DNA of 64,000 nucleotides from an uncultured Pelagibacteraceae bacterium (GTDB lineage Bacteria; Pseudomonadota; Alphaproteobacteria; Pelagibacterales; Pelagibacteraceae). The notes beneath the pieces are model-generated. The model made no database searches, was not told the DNA's origin, and was given only the letters and a program-made list of their open reading frames with translations. The position numbers and the translations under genes were made by a program. This document shows positions 17,734 through 27,631 of this stretch, in pieces. Within the stretch, counting starts at the first letter, position 1, and the number at the start of each line of letters is the position of its first letter. The stretch is from the NCBI GenBank assembly GCA_902535255.1, contig CACASQ010000002.1, forward strand, positions 1 through 64,000, written 5' to 3'.

Positions 17734-20145
17734 TTATTGGCCAAACCCTGGTGAAGTTAAAGATCCGAATGGACTTAAGGTAATTGTAAACATTAATGAA
17801 TTTTCAGGTTCTAATTCAGAGTCGTTATAAAATTCTCTTCTATAAACTAGTCCCGCTCTTAGACAATCGTTTATATACTCATAGCTTAACTTATAATACT
17901 CAGATGAATTTGTGATTAAATTTCTTTTATTTCTAAAAGCAAATATTCCACTCTGACCTTTTTTATATTCAATTGTAGATGTTAAATATTCTTTATTTTC
18001 AGAAATATTTTTTTCTTCTAAATAATTTAAATTAAAATCAATTGACTTTGTTTTAAAATCCGAACTTAGTTTATTATAACTCATTTTGTCGAAATTTTGA
18101 TCTATAGAATAATCATAATCCAGTTTGAAGTTTTCATTATTATTAAAACTTATATTACCAACTACATCAGAAAATCTCTCGTCCAAACTTGATGAAGATG
18201 GCATTTTATTGTTATTTTTCTTTTCATTAATTATCTGGCCAATTGAAAAATTTAATTCTTTTTCATTATTTAATTGCTGATAATTAAATCCAACTGTAAC
18301 ATTAGATCCACCTTCAAAATTCTTAGATCTTCCAAGTCTATCTAGAGAAAATATATCTCTATCTGGTAAAATAACATCACTAGTATCTTTTCTCATGTGA
18401 TTGGGTGAATATCTCATTAATAATTTAGGCGTTAAAAAATGACTTATTTGGTTGCTCTCTTTTTTAAATAAATCAACACGAGCTAAATATCCTAATGCGC
18501 CAAATAATTCTGATGTAGGATCTTTTTTAAATTTTTTAATATTTTTAGTTTCATAATTAAGATTTTTAAATTTAGCTAAGAATTTTCCCTCATAAAATTT
18601 GTCAAGGAATGGGTCGTCATATTCCCAGTTTAAATCATTTATCAAAAGTTTTTCTGTTTTGTTAGTTTCAAAATTTCTCACTCTGAATTTTGAATTAAAC
18701 TCTCCACTTCCGTATTTATCACTAAACAAATTCTTATTTAAAGTAATATCTGGAATAATATATTCATATTTATCCTCATAATTATCTTTTAGACTTTCAA
18801 AAATACTTGATTGAAAATTAAGATAAAAGTTTTCTTCATCATTAAAATGATTAAAATTTATAGAGTTTTCTAAAGTATTAGTTTCATAGTTTACAAGATT
18901 TGAGTCTATTCTATAAAGCTTCAAATATTTTCTGTTTGAAATATTTTGTAAATTTATTTCTAAATTACTTTCACTATCCTTTAAATCTGATCTAAAATTT
19001 TTAGTTAGTTTAGCAAACAAGTGCGATTTATTTCCCACGCTTTTATTTTTAGTTTCTTTTTTATAGCCTTCTGTATATCCAAAATCTAATATCAGATTTG
19101 AATTTTTAAATGCTTGCCTGTATTCACCTACAAACAAAGGATGCTCAGATGCAAACATTCTACTATTAATAGTAATATCCTTGTCTCTATCTATAGCTAA
19201 AAAATATGGAATATTGATACTAGAGCCTAAATTTTGAGTATCAGAAAAGGATGGAATTAAGAAACCTGATCTTCTATCGACAGTAGGGTCAGGGTGAGCT
19301 AGTCTAGGAAAATAAAAAATTGGAATATTATATACTTTTATTAAAGCATTCTCGTAAAAAATTGTTTTCTTCTTATTATCATGTCTCATTTCAGAAGCGC
19401 GAAGTTCCCATGGCGGACATTTATCTTTAGGCCTATAGTCGCAAAGCGTGAATGAACTTTTTACAAATTTTGTCTCTCCACCTTTAATATTAATTACATT
19501 TGAAAAAACTCTTGGTTTATTTTTTTTATTAAACTTAAAGTTTTCTTGGTTTAAAAAAGCTTTAGCATCGGTACCGATAATCTCTCTTTTTTTTTCATCA
19601 ATATAAATTTGTGAAAACTTATAAATATTTTCCGATTTATCTTTAATTTCAATATTACCTACAGACTTAATAATATTTTTCCCAATTTCGTATTCAAAAT
19701 TATCTAAAAAAATATTATTGTTTTGAGCGTCTTTTATTAAAGTTTTGTTTTTAGAGGCAGCGTAACTCTTTTTTAAATCCCATATTAAATCTTCTGTATC
19801 TATTTTATATCCCTCTGATGATAAAATTGTAGTTGTTCCAAAACTTTCTAATATTTCGTTTTTATTATCATAAGTTGCTTTGTTACTTTTGAAAATATTT
19901 CCATTTTTATCTTCCACCACAATATTACTTCTTAATGTAAAAAAATCAGATTTTTTATTATATTTTGCGTAATCACTTTTAATTGTATTATTCCTATCAT
20001 CGGTAATTATTACTTCATTTTCAAAAATAGTTGTTTCATCCTTTTTATCTATCGAAATATTTTTTGATTGAATATTGATATTTTCTGCAAAAGAAATTTT
20101 TGAAAAAAAAAACATTAAAAAAATTATAAAAATATTATTTTTCAT
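17734..20145 (-). CDS. lptD: LPS-assembly outer-membrane protein LptD
   Basis: The outer-membrane translocon that places lipopolysaccharide on the cell surface. The 803-residue protein has a signal peptide (about 1-20) and an OstA-like beta-jellyroll N-terminal region of short repeats (about 25-210). The conserved entry to the barrel follows, with CDYRPKDKCPPWELRA, IPIFYFPRLAHPDPTVDRRSGFLIP and then beta-strands to the C-terminus. Cysteines near CDY/KCPP and in INDCLRAG could form the disulphides required in LptD. It lies downstream of lptG (11-nt overlap), so three membrane components of LPS export are in one operon. Confidence 0.95.
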   Translation of the reverse strand: MKNNIFIIFLMFFFSKISFAENINIQSKNISIDKKDETTIFENEVIITDDRNNTIKSDYAKYNKKSDFFTLRSNIVVEDKNGNIFKSNKATYDNKNEILESFGTTTILSSEGYKIDTEDLIWDLKKSYAASKNKTLIKDAQNNNIFLDNFEYEIGKNIIKSVGNIEIKDKSENIYKFSQIYIDEKKREIIGTDAKAFLNQENFKFNKKNKPRVFSNVINIKGGETKFVKSSFTLCDYRPKDKCPPWELRASEMRHDNKKKTIFYENALIKVYNIPIFYFPRLAHPDPTVDRRSGFLIPSFSDTQNLGSSINIPYFLAIDRDKDITINSRMFASEHPLFVGEYRQAFKNSNLILDFGYTEGYKKETKNKSVGNKSHLFAKLTKNFRSDLKDSESNLEINLQNISNRKYLKLYRIDSNLVNYETNTLENSINFNHFNDEENFYLNFQSSIFESLKDNYEDKYEYIIPDITLNKNLFSDKYGSGEFNSKFRVRNFETNKTEKLLINDLNWEYDDPFLDKFYEGKFLAKFKNLNYETKNIKKFKKDPTSELFGALGYLARVDLFKKESNQISHFLTPKLLMRYSPNHMRKDTSDVILPDRDIFSLDRLGRSKNFEGGSNVTVGFNYQQLNNEKELNFSIGQIINEKKNNNKMPSSSSLDERFSDVVGNISFNNNENFKLDYDYSIDQNFDKMSYNKLSSDFKTKSIDFNLNYLEEKNISENKEYLTSTIEYKKGQSGIFAFRNKRNLITNSSEYYKLSYEYINDCLRAGLVYRREFYNDSELEPENSLMFTITLSPFGSLTSPGFGQ

Positions 20146-21223
20146 TTATTTGTAAAATTCCTACAAAGCTAAACATGCTTATTACAATAATTGGTACCCA
20201 AGAGGCTAAAGCGAGTGGAATCCTATTTGTTTGACCTAATGCAATTGATAAGTCTTTTAAGTAGTAAATTAGTACGCAAATAATAAGCCCAAAAATAACG
20301 ATCTTCATATTTTTAGATCGCTTTAAGGTGCTCATAATCAAAATTGACGCTAAACTTGTCATAATAAATAGAAAAAAAGGCATTGAAAGCATTGAATGTA
20401 AATTTTGTTTCAAAAAAATTTTGTTATAACCCCGATCGATCAATTCATCATAATTTATTATTAGATCAATAAATGACAAAGTGTCAAAATTTTTAAAAAG
20501 ACTGATTATTTTATCATAAGTATATATAGATGTGATATTCATTTGGTCTATTTTGAGCTCTTTAGTGTTATTTTGAGATATTTCTAAAATAATAACATTA
20601 TTTAACACCCATTCTTTTTTTTCTATATTTGCAGTTTTAGAATAGATCTTTCTGTTTAAATTAAAATCTTTATCGAAATTGAAGATTGTTACATCTTTAA
20701 TTATTTTTGCGTCATCTCTTTTGGCAGATATGATTCTTTGTCCTTCTTCTAGGTTTTCTTTTATCCAAAGACCATTTTTATTAAAAGTCACTAGATGATC
20801 GATATCTCTCGAAAAGTCTGATTTTGTTTTTTCATAGTATTTTGACATTACAGAAGTTATTGGGTTTATAAAAAAAAGCACAAACCATCCTATTAAAAAT
20901 GAAGTAGTAGCAAGTATCACAAATATCTTAAAATTTGAGAATCCAAAGACTTTCATAGAAATAAGATCTCTATTATTTCTTATGTCCATTATAAATTTTA
21001 AACTAGAAACAAAGATTATAAATGGTAATAACTGAACTAACATTCCTGGTATATAGAGAATGGTTAGTTTTAAAGGAACTAAAGCTGAGGTATCCAAATT
21101 TTTAAAAAATTCTATTTCTTCGAATAAATTCAATATTACCCCAAAACAATAAAAGAATAAGATAACTTTAAGCAAAGTTTTAAAATATCCAACTAATAAA
21201 TAATTAATAAGAACTTTTTTCAT
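20135..21223 (-). CDS. lptG: LPS export ABC transporter permease LptG
   Basis: An inner-membrane subunit of the LptB2FG transporter that extracts lipopolysaccharide. The 362 residues have three N-terminal helices (about 12-35, 50-75, 95-120), a periplasmic beta-jellyroll domain (about 130-265) and three C-terminal helices (about 275-355). MKVFGFSNFKIFVI is the cytoplasmic coupling-helix region expected to contact LptB. It overlaps lptF by 20 nt and lptD by 11 nt. The ATPase LptB is not in this window. Confidence 0.94.
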   Translation of the reverse strand: MKKVLINYLLVGYFKTLLKVILFFYCFGVILNLFEEIEFFKNLDTSALVPLKLTILYIPGMLVQLLPFIIFVSSLKFIMDIRNNRDLISMKVFGFSNFKIFVILATTSFLIGWFVLFFINPITSVMSKYYEKTKSDFSRDIDHLVTFNKNGLWIKENLEEGQRIISAKRDDAKIIKDVTIFNFDKDFNLNRKIYSKTANIEKKEWVLNNVIILEISQNNTKELKIDQMNITSIYTYDKIISLFKNFDTLSFIDLIINYDELIDRGYNKIFLKQNLHSMLSMPFFLFIMTSLASILIMSTLKRSKNMKIVIFGLIICVLIYYLKDLSIALGQTNRIPLALASWVPIIVISMFSFVGILQINEK

Positions 21224-22343
21224 TAAAATTTGCCTCTATAGAAAATTTATATTTTAAAAAATAATAAGATAGAAAAGAAAAAATAATAGGTGAAGTTAAA
21301 AATATATAATTTGCAATACTATTTAAACCTGTAAACCGAATAATAAGCTCTGAATATAACAAAATTAAAAAGCTATATGAAAAAATAGATATCTTATTGA
21401 AGAAAATATTTTTTTTTGTTTTTATTAATAAAAGAGAAGAAACTAAAGCTAGCACAGGAATAAACATAGGTAAAATTAATCTTCTATTCAAAACAGGAAG
21501 AATTTCTTCCTTAAAATTTGTTGTACATTTGTAATTAGTAAACAAATTTTCTTTTAGACATTTTATAAGACTTAATGTTGAAGTTTCTTGAATTTTTGGT
21601 TTTTTAATCGTTGTATTTTTAAGGTTATTTAAATCAATATTTATTTGATCAAACTTGATAAAATCATTTTTGACTAAATTTTTTGTTGAAATAATTTTTC
21701 CGTCTAAAAGAATTAATTGTCCATCTTCAACTAAACCTCTCTTAGCTACGATAGTATTTGAACTCTCTTCAACTTTTGCAGATGAGATATTTTTTAAAAT
21801 ATTTAAATTGTCTTGAATAAATATATTTTTTACCTGATTTTCATATTTCTCATCAACAATAAAAGTTAATCCTGTAAAGGAATCACTAAATTGCTGAATT
21901 CTTACAGTTGGTAAAAATGAAGTAAACCTTTCTTCTCCCAATAATTGTCTAGACTTATTCAGAGCCAATGGAGTTAAAAAAATTGAAAATAAAATGTAAA
22001 ATATTGTAACTACCAATGAAACCTTAAAAAATAAATGGACTATTTCAATTTTTTTTACACCAGATGTCCATAATATTACAAACTCATTATCTTGTATTTG
22101 TTTTAAAATAAACATCGTAATTGCTAATAAAAAAGATAGAGGAATAAATTTGGTTAATATCCCAAAAATATTTAAAATAGAGTATTGAAAATATGTAACA
22201 ACAGGGTATCCACTTTCAACTATTAAATCTAGAAAATTTACCGCTCTTACAGTCCAAGCAATGATTGTAAGACTAAATAGTATGGTTAGAAATGTTTTTA
22301 ATATTTCTTTTGAGTAATTTTGATAAATTTTGTTTTGAAGCAT
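21204..22343 (-). CDS. lptF: LPS export ABC transporter permease LptF
   Basis: Partner of LptG. The 379-residue protein shows the same plan: three N-terminal helices, a periplasmic domain from about residue 130 to 275 and three C-terminal helices. The coupling segment is VILWTSGVKKIEIVHLF, and the conserved pattern RLILPMFIPVLALVSSLLL begins the last membrane block. It is the first gene of lptF-lptG-lptD-surA-pdxA-rsmA. The upstream gap is shared with divergent pepA, an arrangement seen in many alphaproteobacteria. Confidence 0.94.
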   Translation of the reverse strand: MLQNKIYQNYSKEILKTFLTILFSLTIIAWTVRAVNFLDLIVESGYPVVTYFQYSILNIFGILTKFIPLSFLLAITMFILKQIQDNEFVILWTSGVKKIEIVHLFFKVSLVVTIFYILFSIFLTPLALNKSRQLLGEERFTSFLPTVRIQQFSDSFTGLTFIVDEKYENQVKNIFIQDNLNILKNISSAKVEESSNTIVAKRGLVEDGQLILLDGKIISTKNLVKNDFIKFDQINIDLNNLKNTTIKKPKIQETSTLSLIKCLKENLFTNYKCTTNFKEEILPVLNRRLILPMFIPVLALVSSLLLIKTKKNIFFNKISIFSYSFLILLYSELIIRFTGLNSIANYIFLTSPIIFSFLSYYFLKYKFSIEANFNEKSSY

Positions 22344-22359
22344 TGCTAATTAATGTATA

Positions 22360-22388
22360 TAAATAAAGCAACCTTTAAGAAATTTCAA
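22360..22388 (-). promoter_or_regulatory. probable promoter of the lptF operon
   Basis: On the minus strand, TTGAAA (22388-22383) is followed by 17 nt and TATTTA (22365-22360). Transcription would begin near 22353, leaving a leader of only about 10 nt before the lptF ATG. The call rests on hexamer similarity in very AT-rich DNA. Confidence 0.4.
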
Positions 22389-22417
22389 TCTATGGTTTAA
22401 CTATGACTAATTTTCCA

Positions 22418-22446
22418 TTGAAATCTTATATATTTGCACTTATATA
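22418..22446 (+). promoter_or_regulatory. probable promoter of pepA-ndk
   Basis: TTGAAA (22418-22423), a 17-nt spacer and TATATA (22441-22446) form a good sigma-70-type core. Transcription would begin near 22453, about 27 nt before the pepA ATG. It is divergent from the lptF promoter within the same 136-nt gap. Confidence 0.5.
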
Positions 22447-22479
22447 GCTCTCAACTCTGTTAAATTTGAGCAAATTTTT

Positions 22480-23937
22480 ATGTCTATCAAAATTAATTAT
22501 TCAAAAAATACATTCAAAAAGCCTTCGTCCAATTTAGTTTTATTTTGTGATGATAAGTTCAGTATAAATAAATTAAAAAAAATTTTATCCAGTTCTGAAT
22601 ACTCTTATATAAGCGATCTTCTTAAAAATAGTGATTTAAAAAAAAATATTTTAGTTTTCGAATTGAACTCTAAAAAGAAAATAGTTTTAATCTCAATCAA
22701 AAATAATTTTAAAACTTCAGAAATAGAAAAATTAGGAGGCGAATTGTATGGTCGTATAAACCAGGGAAAAAATAGTGAATATTTTATTGACGCAGATACT
22801 GCAATTAGCAAGAATGAAAATTTTATAAGCCATTTTCTTCATGGGCTTAAATTAAAATCTTATGAGTTTAATAAATATAAATCGAAAAAAACAACAAGAT
22901 TGATCTCTATTTTTGTATTAGGAAAAAAAAATAAACCAACTTTACAAACCCAATTAAAATTTAAAGCTTTGGAGGAAGGTACTTTTTATGCAAGAGACTT
23001 AGTTTCTGAACCAGGTAATGTTCTCCATCCTGATGAATATGCAAAAAGACTTAATTCTTTGAGAAAAGATGGTTTGAAAATAAATGTTTACGACGAAAAA
23101 AAATTAAAAAAAATGGGGATGCATGCTTTATTGGGTGTAGGTCAGGGGAGTATCAGAGGCTCTTATTTGGTAACAATGGAGTGGAATGGTGCAAAGAATA
23201 AATCTAAACCTTTGGCCTTTGTGGGAAAAGGTGTGTGTTTTGATACAGGTGGTTACTCTTTAAAACCAGCAAGATTTATGGAAGACATGACGTACGATAT
23301 GGCGGGCTCAGCTACTGTAGTAGGTTTAATGAAAAATTTTGCATTAAGAAAAGCTAAAATTAATGCAGTCGGAGTAGTTGGACTTGTAGAAAATATGGTT
23401 AGTGGTAATGCTCAAAGACCCGGAGATATAGTTAAATCTTATAGCGGTAAAACAATTGAGATTTTGAATACAGATGCCGAAGGTCGTTTAGTTTTAGCAG
23501 ATGCCTTAACATTTACTGAAAAAAAATTTAAACCAAAATTCATTGTGGATTTAGCTACACTGACTGGAGCAATAATAGTTTGTTTAGGATCAGAGTATGC
23601 TGGACTTTTTTCTAACGATGACAAGTTGTCGGAACAAATTTTTAACGCTGGGAATGAAGTTGAAGAAAAAGTTTGGAGAATGCCTCTACATAAGAATTAT
23701 GATAAATTAATGAATTCTAAAAATGCTGACGTGCAAAATATTAATTACGTAGGTGGAGCAGGGTCAACAACTGCTGCACAATTTTTACAAAGATTTATTC
23801 TAAATAAAACACCTTGGGCTCATTTAGATATTGCTGGGATGGCATTTTCAAAATATGGCGGCGCTTTAAATTCTGCAGGGGCGACTGGTTTCGGTGTAAG
23901 GCTATTAAATCAATTAGTTGAAGAAAATTATGAGTAA
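22480..23937 (+). CDS. pepA: leucyl aminopeptidase (M17 family)
   Basis: A two-metal cytosolic exopeptidase that releases N-terminal residues. The 485 residues include a variable N-terminal domain (about 1-170) and the catalytic M17 domain. The metal and substrate motifs are VGKGVCFDTGGYSLKP, DMAGSATVVG and the family signature NTDAEGRLVLADAL. The C-terminal part has GGAGSTTAAQFLQRF and HLDIAGMA. In E. coli PepA also binds DNA in site-specific recombination; nothing here shows that role. It overlaps ndk by 8 nt. Confidence 0.96.
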   Translation: MSIKINYSKNTFKKPSSNLVLFCDDKFSINKLKKILSSSEYSYISDLLKNSDLKKNILVFELNSKKKIVLISIKNNFKTSEIEKLGGELYGRINQGKNSEYFIDADTAISKNENFISHFLHGLKLKSYEFNKYKSKKTTRLISIFVLGKKNKPTLQTQLKFKALEEGTFYARDLVSEPGNVLHPDEYAKRLNSLRKDGLKINVYDEKKLKKMGMHALLGVGQGSIRGSYLVTMEWNGAKNKSKPLAFVGKGVCFDTGGYSLKPARFMEDMTYDMAGSATVVGLMKNFALRKAKINAVGVVGLVENMVSGNAQRPGDIVKSYSGKTIEILNTDAEGRLVLADALTFTEKKFKPKFIVDLATLTGAIIVCLGSEYAGLFSNDDKLSEQIFNAGNEVEEKVWRMPLHKNYDKLMNSKNADVQNINYVGGAGSTTAAQFLQRFILNKTPWAHLDIAGMAFSKYGGALNSAGATGFGVRLLNQLVEENYE

Positions 23938-24340
23938 AACAGAGCAAACTCTGTCAATAATTAAGCCAGACGCAGTAGAAAGAAACTTAATAGATGAAAT
24001 AAAGAAAATATTTCTTTCAAACAACCTTGAAATAAAAGATAGTAAAAAAATTCATATTACAAAAGACGAGGCAGCCGAATTTTATAAAGTTCATCAATCT
24101 AAACCTTTTTATAGTGATTTATGTGCTTATTTATCCTCTGGACCAATTTTAGTTATGGTTTTAGAGGGAAAAAATGCAGTGGCACTTAACAGAGAGCTTA
24201 TGGGCGCTACAGACCCTAAAGCTGCAGGGGAGAATACGATAAGGAAGTTATACGGGATATCTATAGATAAAAATTCTGTACACGGTTCAGACTCATTAGA
24301 TAACGCAAAAAAAGAAATCAATTTTTTTTTTCAAAATTAA
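23930..24340 (+). CDS. ndk: nucleoside diphosphate kinase
   Basis: Exchanges gamma-phosphates between nucleoside di- and triphosphates through a phosphohistidine. From the ATG at 23930 the protein has 136 residues, with the active-site His118 in SVHGSDS and the N-terminal TLSIIKPDAVERN. A TTG at 23918 would add four residues, but the ATG matches the family start (MSKTEQTLSIIKPDA). It overlaps the pepA stop. Its stop TAA shares the bases TTAA with the stop of convergent purN. Confidence 0.97.
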   Translation: MSKTEQTLSIIKPDAVERNLIDEIKKIFLSNNLEIKDSKKIHITKDEAAEFYKVHQSKPFYSDLCAYLSSGPILVMVLEGKNAVALNRELMGATDPKAAGENTIRKLYGISIDKNSVHGSDSLDNAKKEINFFFQN

Positions 24341-24900
24341 TAATTTCTAAAAATTTTTACTATAGCTTCGGGAAAAGCGATGTATTCTAATTTCTGTGTT
24401 TTGTTCTTAATTAGCAACTCAGTATCTTTTTTGTTAATCGAAAAACTCTTTCTAACTATTATTTTTCCTCCATCTAATTTTTCATTCACAAAGTGCACTG
24501 TGCAGCCTGTTTTTTTTTCATTATTTTTAAGAACTCTTTTAAAGGTATTTAGACCTTTAAATTTTGGTAGTAACGAAGGATGAATATTTATAATATCTTT
24601 TCTAAAATTTTTTAAAAAATTTTTTGAAATTATTTTCATATAACCAGCGAGACAAATAAAAGATATCTTATATTTTTTTAAAAATTTAATAATTAAATTT
24701 TCAAAATTTCTTTTATTAGTATTTACTAAAAGCAAAGGAATTGAGTTTATTTTAGCAAGTTTGATTCCTTCAGCTTTTTTATTATTACATACTACTAATT
24801 TTATATTGATAGGAAAATTATAATCTCTTGATTTAAGTATGAGGTTTTTTAAATTTGTTCCTTTTCCAGAAATAAAAACACATGTATTTCTTTTTACCAT
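24337..24900 (-). CDS. purN: phosphoribosylglycinamide formyltransferase
   Basis: Transfers a formyl group from 10-formyl-tetrahydrofolate to GAR in purine synthesis. The 187 residues begin with the phosphate-binding CVFISGKGTNLKNL. The catalytic region contains CLAGYMKIISK and INIHPSLLPKFKGL, with the conserved HPSLLP motif, and the later GCTVHFVNEKLDGG holds the essential aspartate. It overlaps purM by 7 nt in the common purM-purN order. Confidence 0.96.
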   Translation of the reverse strand: MVKRNTCVFISGKGTNLKNLILKSRDYNFPINIKLVVCNNKKAEGIKLAKINSIPLLLVNTNKRNFENLIIKFLKKYKISFICLAGYMKIISKNFLKNFRKDIINIHPSLLPKFKGLNTFKRVLKNNEKKTGCTVHFVNEKLDGGKIIVRKSFSINKKDTELLIKNKTQKLEYIAFPEAIVKIFRNY

Positions 24901-25913
24901 CTTAAAGAGTTTTTTACGTAAAGCTTTTTTTTATCTTTAGATAAGTGACCAATAACGTATGGTTTGTATTGACTGCTAAAAAAATGCTTGATTTTATTTA
25001 AATTTTTTTTTGGGGCTATAATACAAAATCCAACACCACAATTGAATGTTTTTAACATCTCACTTTCAGAAATATTTCTATTTTTAATCCATTTAAATAT
25101 TCTAGTGATCTTAATTTTCGCAAGATCTAAATTAACAGTAAGATCATTAGGAACAGATCTTAATAAATTCTCTATCAACCCACCACCAGTAATATGAGCA
25201 GTTGCATGAATTAAATTTTTATTTGCTAATTTTAAAATTTCTTTAGTATAAATTTTAGTTGGTTTTAATAAATCCTTGGCAGTTTTTTTATCAATTTTTT
25301 CTTTTTTAATAATTGATCTCACCAAGGAAAATCCATTAGAATGAATCCCACTAGATGGAATAGCTAAAATTAAATCATCTTTTTTAACTTTTTTTTTACC
25401 TAAAATTTTTTTCTTGGAAACAATACCTACACTAAATCCGGCTAAATCAAATTTATCATTAGAATATATTCCTGGCATTTCAGCAGTCTCACCACCAATG
25501 AGTTTACAATCTGATAAGAGACATCCTTTTAAAATACCCTTGATAATTCTTTTCGTCTTTCGTAAATTTAATTTGCCAACTGCAATATAATCTAAAAAAA
25601 ATAATGGCTTAGCGCCTTGCACAATCAAGTCGTTTACACACATTGCCACCAAGTCAATTCCAATTGTATCAAATATTTTAAATTTGTTTGCCAAATCAAT
25701 TTTAGTGCCAACTCCATCAGTGCAAGACACTATAACTGGATCCTTAATCTTTGAATTGCTGATATCAAACATTGATCCAAATGCGCCAATATTTTCATTA
25801 TCAAATGAATTTTTCCTTTTTTTGACAACATTTTTTGTTAAACCTGAGATATGTTTTACAAGTTTATTGGCTAATGAAATATTTACACCGCTTTTTTTAT
25901 AACTATTTTGCAT
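24894..25913 (-). CDS. purM: phosphoribosylformylglycinamidine cyclo-ligase
   Basis: Closes the imidazole ring (FGAM to AIR) with ATP. From the ATG at 25913 the protein has 339 residues, beginning MQNSYKKSGVNISLANK. A GTG at 25922 would add three residues and is less likely. Motifs include GAFGSMFDI, SCTDGVGTKIDLA, MCVNDLIVQGAKPLFFLDYIA, GGETAEMPGIY and HITGGGLIENLLR. With purN and purF it supplies three steps of de novo purine synthesis within the window. The divergent neighbour starts 33 nt away. Confidence 0.96.
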   Translation of the reverse strand: MQNSYKKSGVNISLANKLVKHISGLTKNVVKKRKNSFDNENIGAFGSMFDISNSKIKDPVIVSCTDGVGTKIDLANKFKIFDTIGIDLVAMCVNDLIVQGAKPLFFLDYIAVGKLNLRKTKRIIKGILKGCLLSDCKLIGGETAEMPGIYSNDKFDLAGFSVGIVSKKKILGKKKVKKDDLILAIPSSGIHSNGFSLVRSIIKKEKIDKKTAKDLLKPTKIYTKEILKLANKNLIHATAHITGGGLIENLLRSVPNDLTVNLDLAKIKITRIFKWIKNRNISESEMLKTFNCGVGFCIIAPKKNLNKIKHFFSSQYKPYVIGHLSKDKKKLYVKNSLRW

Positions 25914-25946
25914 TTTTTTCACTAATTAAGTGATATTTAACTTTCT

Positions 25947-26975
25947 ATGAAGTATTTAAAATTAATTTCTCTCATTCTATTAGTTTTTTTCAAAACTGGA
26001 ACTATTTTTTCAAATGAAAATATATTCAATGTTAATAATATTGAAATAAAAAAAGAGGATAATATTAATAACGAAGATGCAGCAAACAAGGCAATTAAAG
26101 AGGGGTTCAAAACACTTGTTAAAAGAGTATTGCTCCATGAGGATAAAAAAAAATTATCAAATCTTAACTTTAAGCAAATAAAAGAATTAGTTTCTTACTA
26201 CCAAACAAAACGGAAGGAAAATATGTTAACTTATAGTATTTTCTTTGACAAAGAAAAATTACATAAGATATTTTATAATTTGGAAATTTCATATTCAGAT
26301 ATTTCAGATAAAGAAATTTACTTACTGCCGGTACTAGAGGAGAAGGATCAATTAAATATTTTTAACAACAACTTCTTTTATGAAAAGTGGGATAATTTTG
26401 GAGAAGATAATTTAATTGAATTTATTTTGCCTTTGGAAAACATAGAAATTATTCAGAATATAAATTCAAATAAAAATAGTATTTTTGATATAGATTTAAG
26501 AGATTTATTTGAGGAATATTCGAATAAAAATCTATCTCTATTAGTTATTCAATTAAATAATAATTCTCAGGCAAAAGTTTTTTTAAAGACAAAGATTTTA
26601 GGAAAAAATATCAGTAAAAATATATTAATTAAAAAAATGAATAATGATAAAATATCATTAAACGAAAAAATAATTGTTGAAGCCAAAAAAGAGTTAGAAA
26701 ATATTGTTAAATCACAAAATTTAATAGATGTCAGGACTCCTTCCTTTTTAAATGTGAAATTAATTCTAGATAGTAATAATGACCTGGTAGAGCTTAATAA
26801 AAGATTAAAAAAAATTGACTCAATCGAAAATATTTTTGTTCAGGAGTTTAATAATAAGTATATTTTTCTAAAGATGAAGTATCTTGGCAAAATTACAAAA
26901 ATTATAAAACAATTAGAAAATCAGAAAATTTTACTTAAAGAGTATGGTAGTCAGTGGAGTTTAAGAATCATCTAA
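25947..26975 (+). CDS. DUF2066 family exported protein
   Basis: This 342-residue protein has an N-terminal signal peptide (about residues 4-22, ending near FSNENIF). The opening region has the DUF2066 pattern, with DAANKAIKEGFKTLVKRVL followed by LVSYYQTKRKENMLTYSIFFDKEKL. Function is unknown in the family. In alphaproteobacteria a gene of this type commonly sits between purM and hdaA, as here. Its stop overlaps the hdaA start as TAATG, which suggests translational coupling to the replication regulator. Family call from sequence feel and synteny. Confidence 0.75.
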   Translation: MKYLKLISLILLVFFKTGTIFSNENIFNVNNIEIKKEDNINNEDAANKAIKEGFKTLVKRVLLHEDKKKLSNLNFKQIKELVSYYQTKRKENMLTYSIFFDKEKLHKIFYNLEISYSDISDKEIYLLPVLEEKDQLNIFNNNFFYEKWDNFGEDNLIEFILPLENIEIIQNINSNKNSIFDIDLRDLFEEYSNKNLSLLVIQLNNNSQAKVFLKTKILGKNISKNILIKKMNNDKISLNEKIIVEAKKELENIVKSQNLIDVRTPSFLNVKLILDSNNDLVELNKRLKKIDSIENIFVQEFNNKYIFLKMKYLGKITKIIKQLENQKILLKEYGSQWSLRII

Positions 26976-27631
26976 TGAGCCAACTAACTTTTAAATTTCC
27001 TTTTAAAACGAAATATTATGAGCAAGATTTTTATGTCTCGAGTAATAATTTTTCTGCCTATAAACTGATTGAAAGTTGGCCAAATTGGCCTGGCAAATGG
27101 CTTAACATATTCGGAGCAACTGGATCAGGAAAAACTCATTTATCAAAAATTCTTGAAAAAAAAATAGATGAAATAAAGATTATTAATGCAAATGAAATTA
27201 ATAATGAGTCTGTTATTGAACTTAATAATCTTAGGTGCGTAATAATTGATAATTTTAAAAATAATATTGATGAAAGAGTATTTTATAGTTTTTTGAATCA
27301 GTCAAAACAATTAGATAATTATGTTGTAATTAATAGCAGCGAACCTCTAAATTGTTCAAATTTTAATCTTGAAGATCTAAAATCGAGAATTAACAGTTTT
27401 GTTTTAATTGGAATAGAATTGCCAACAGATGATTTGTTAAAAGTTATTATTTCAAAAACTTTTTCTGATAAACAGATTAACCTAAGCCCAAAAATATCTG
27501 AATATATTATTAAAAATGTTGAAAGATCTTATGAAAAAATGTTTAAATTACTTAAGGATATTGATGAATTATCATTAACATCTGGAAAACAAATAAGTAT
27601 TAATTTAATAAAAAAAGTTATTAAGCAATGA
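26975..27631 (+). CDS. hdaA: DnaA-related regulator HdaA
   Basis: This 218-residue AAA+ protein is related to the DnaA ATPase core but lacks the C-terminal DNA-binding domain. Walker A is FGATGSGKTHL and Walker B is CVIIDNF. The N-terminal TFKFPFKTKYYEQDFYVSSNN matches the Hda clamp-binding and adapter region only loosely. In other bacteria Hda with the beta clamp triggers ATP hydrolysis on DnaA and blocks re-initiation. The ATG at 26975 shares bases with the previous stop; an upstream GTG at 26954 is less likely. It overlaps aspS by 4 nt. Confidence 0.88.
   Translation: MSQLTFKFPFKTKYYEQDFYVSSNNFSAYKLIESWPNWPGKWLNIFGATGSGKTHLSKILEKKIDEIKIINANEINNESVIELNNLRCVIIDNFKNNIDERVFYSFLNQSKQLDNYVVINSSEPLNCSNFNLEDLKSRINSFVLIGIELPTDDLLKVIISKTFSDKQINLSPKISEYIIKNVERSYEKMFKLLKDIDELSLTSGKQISINLIKKVIKQ

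Noticed and set aside
22403..22447. 14-codon ORF upstream of pepA, considered as a leader peptide
   Set aside because: It overlaps the predicted promoter and would not be transcribed from it; no regulatory residues are visible.
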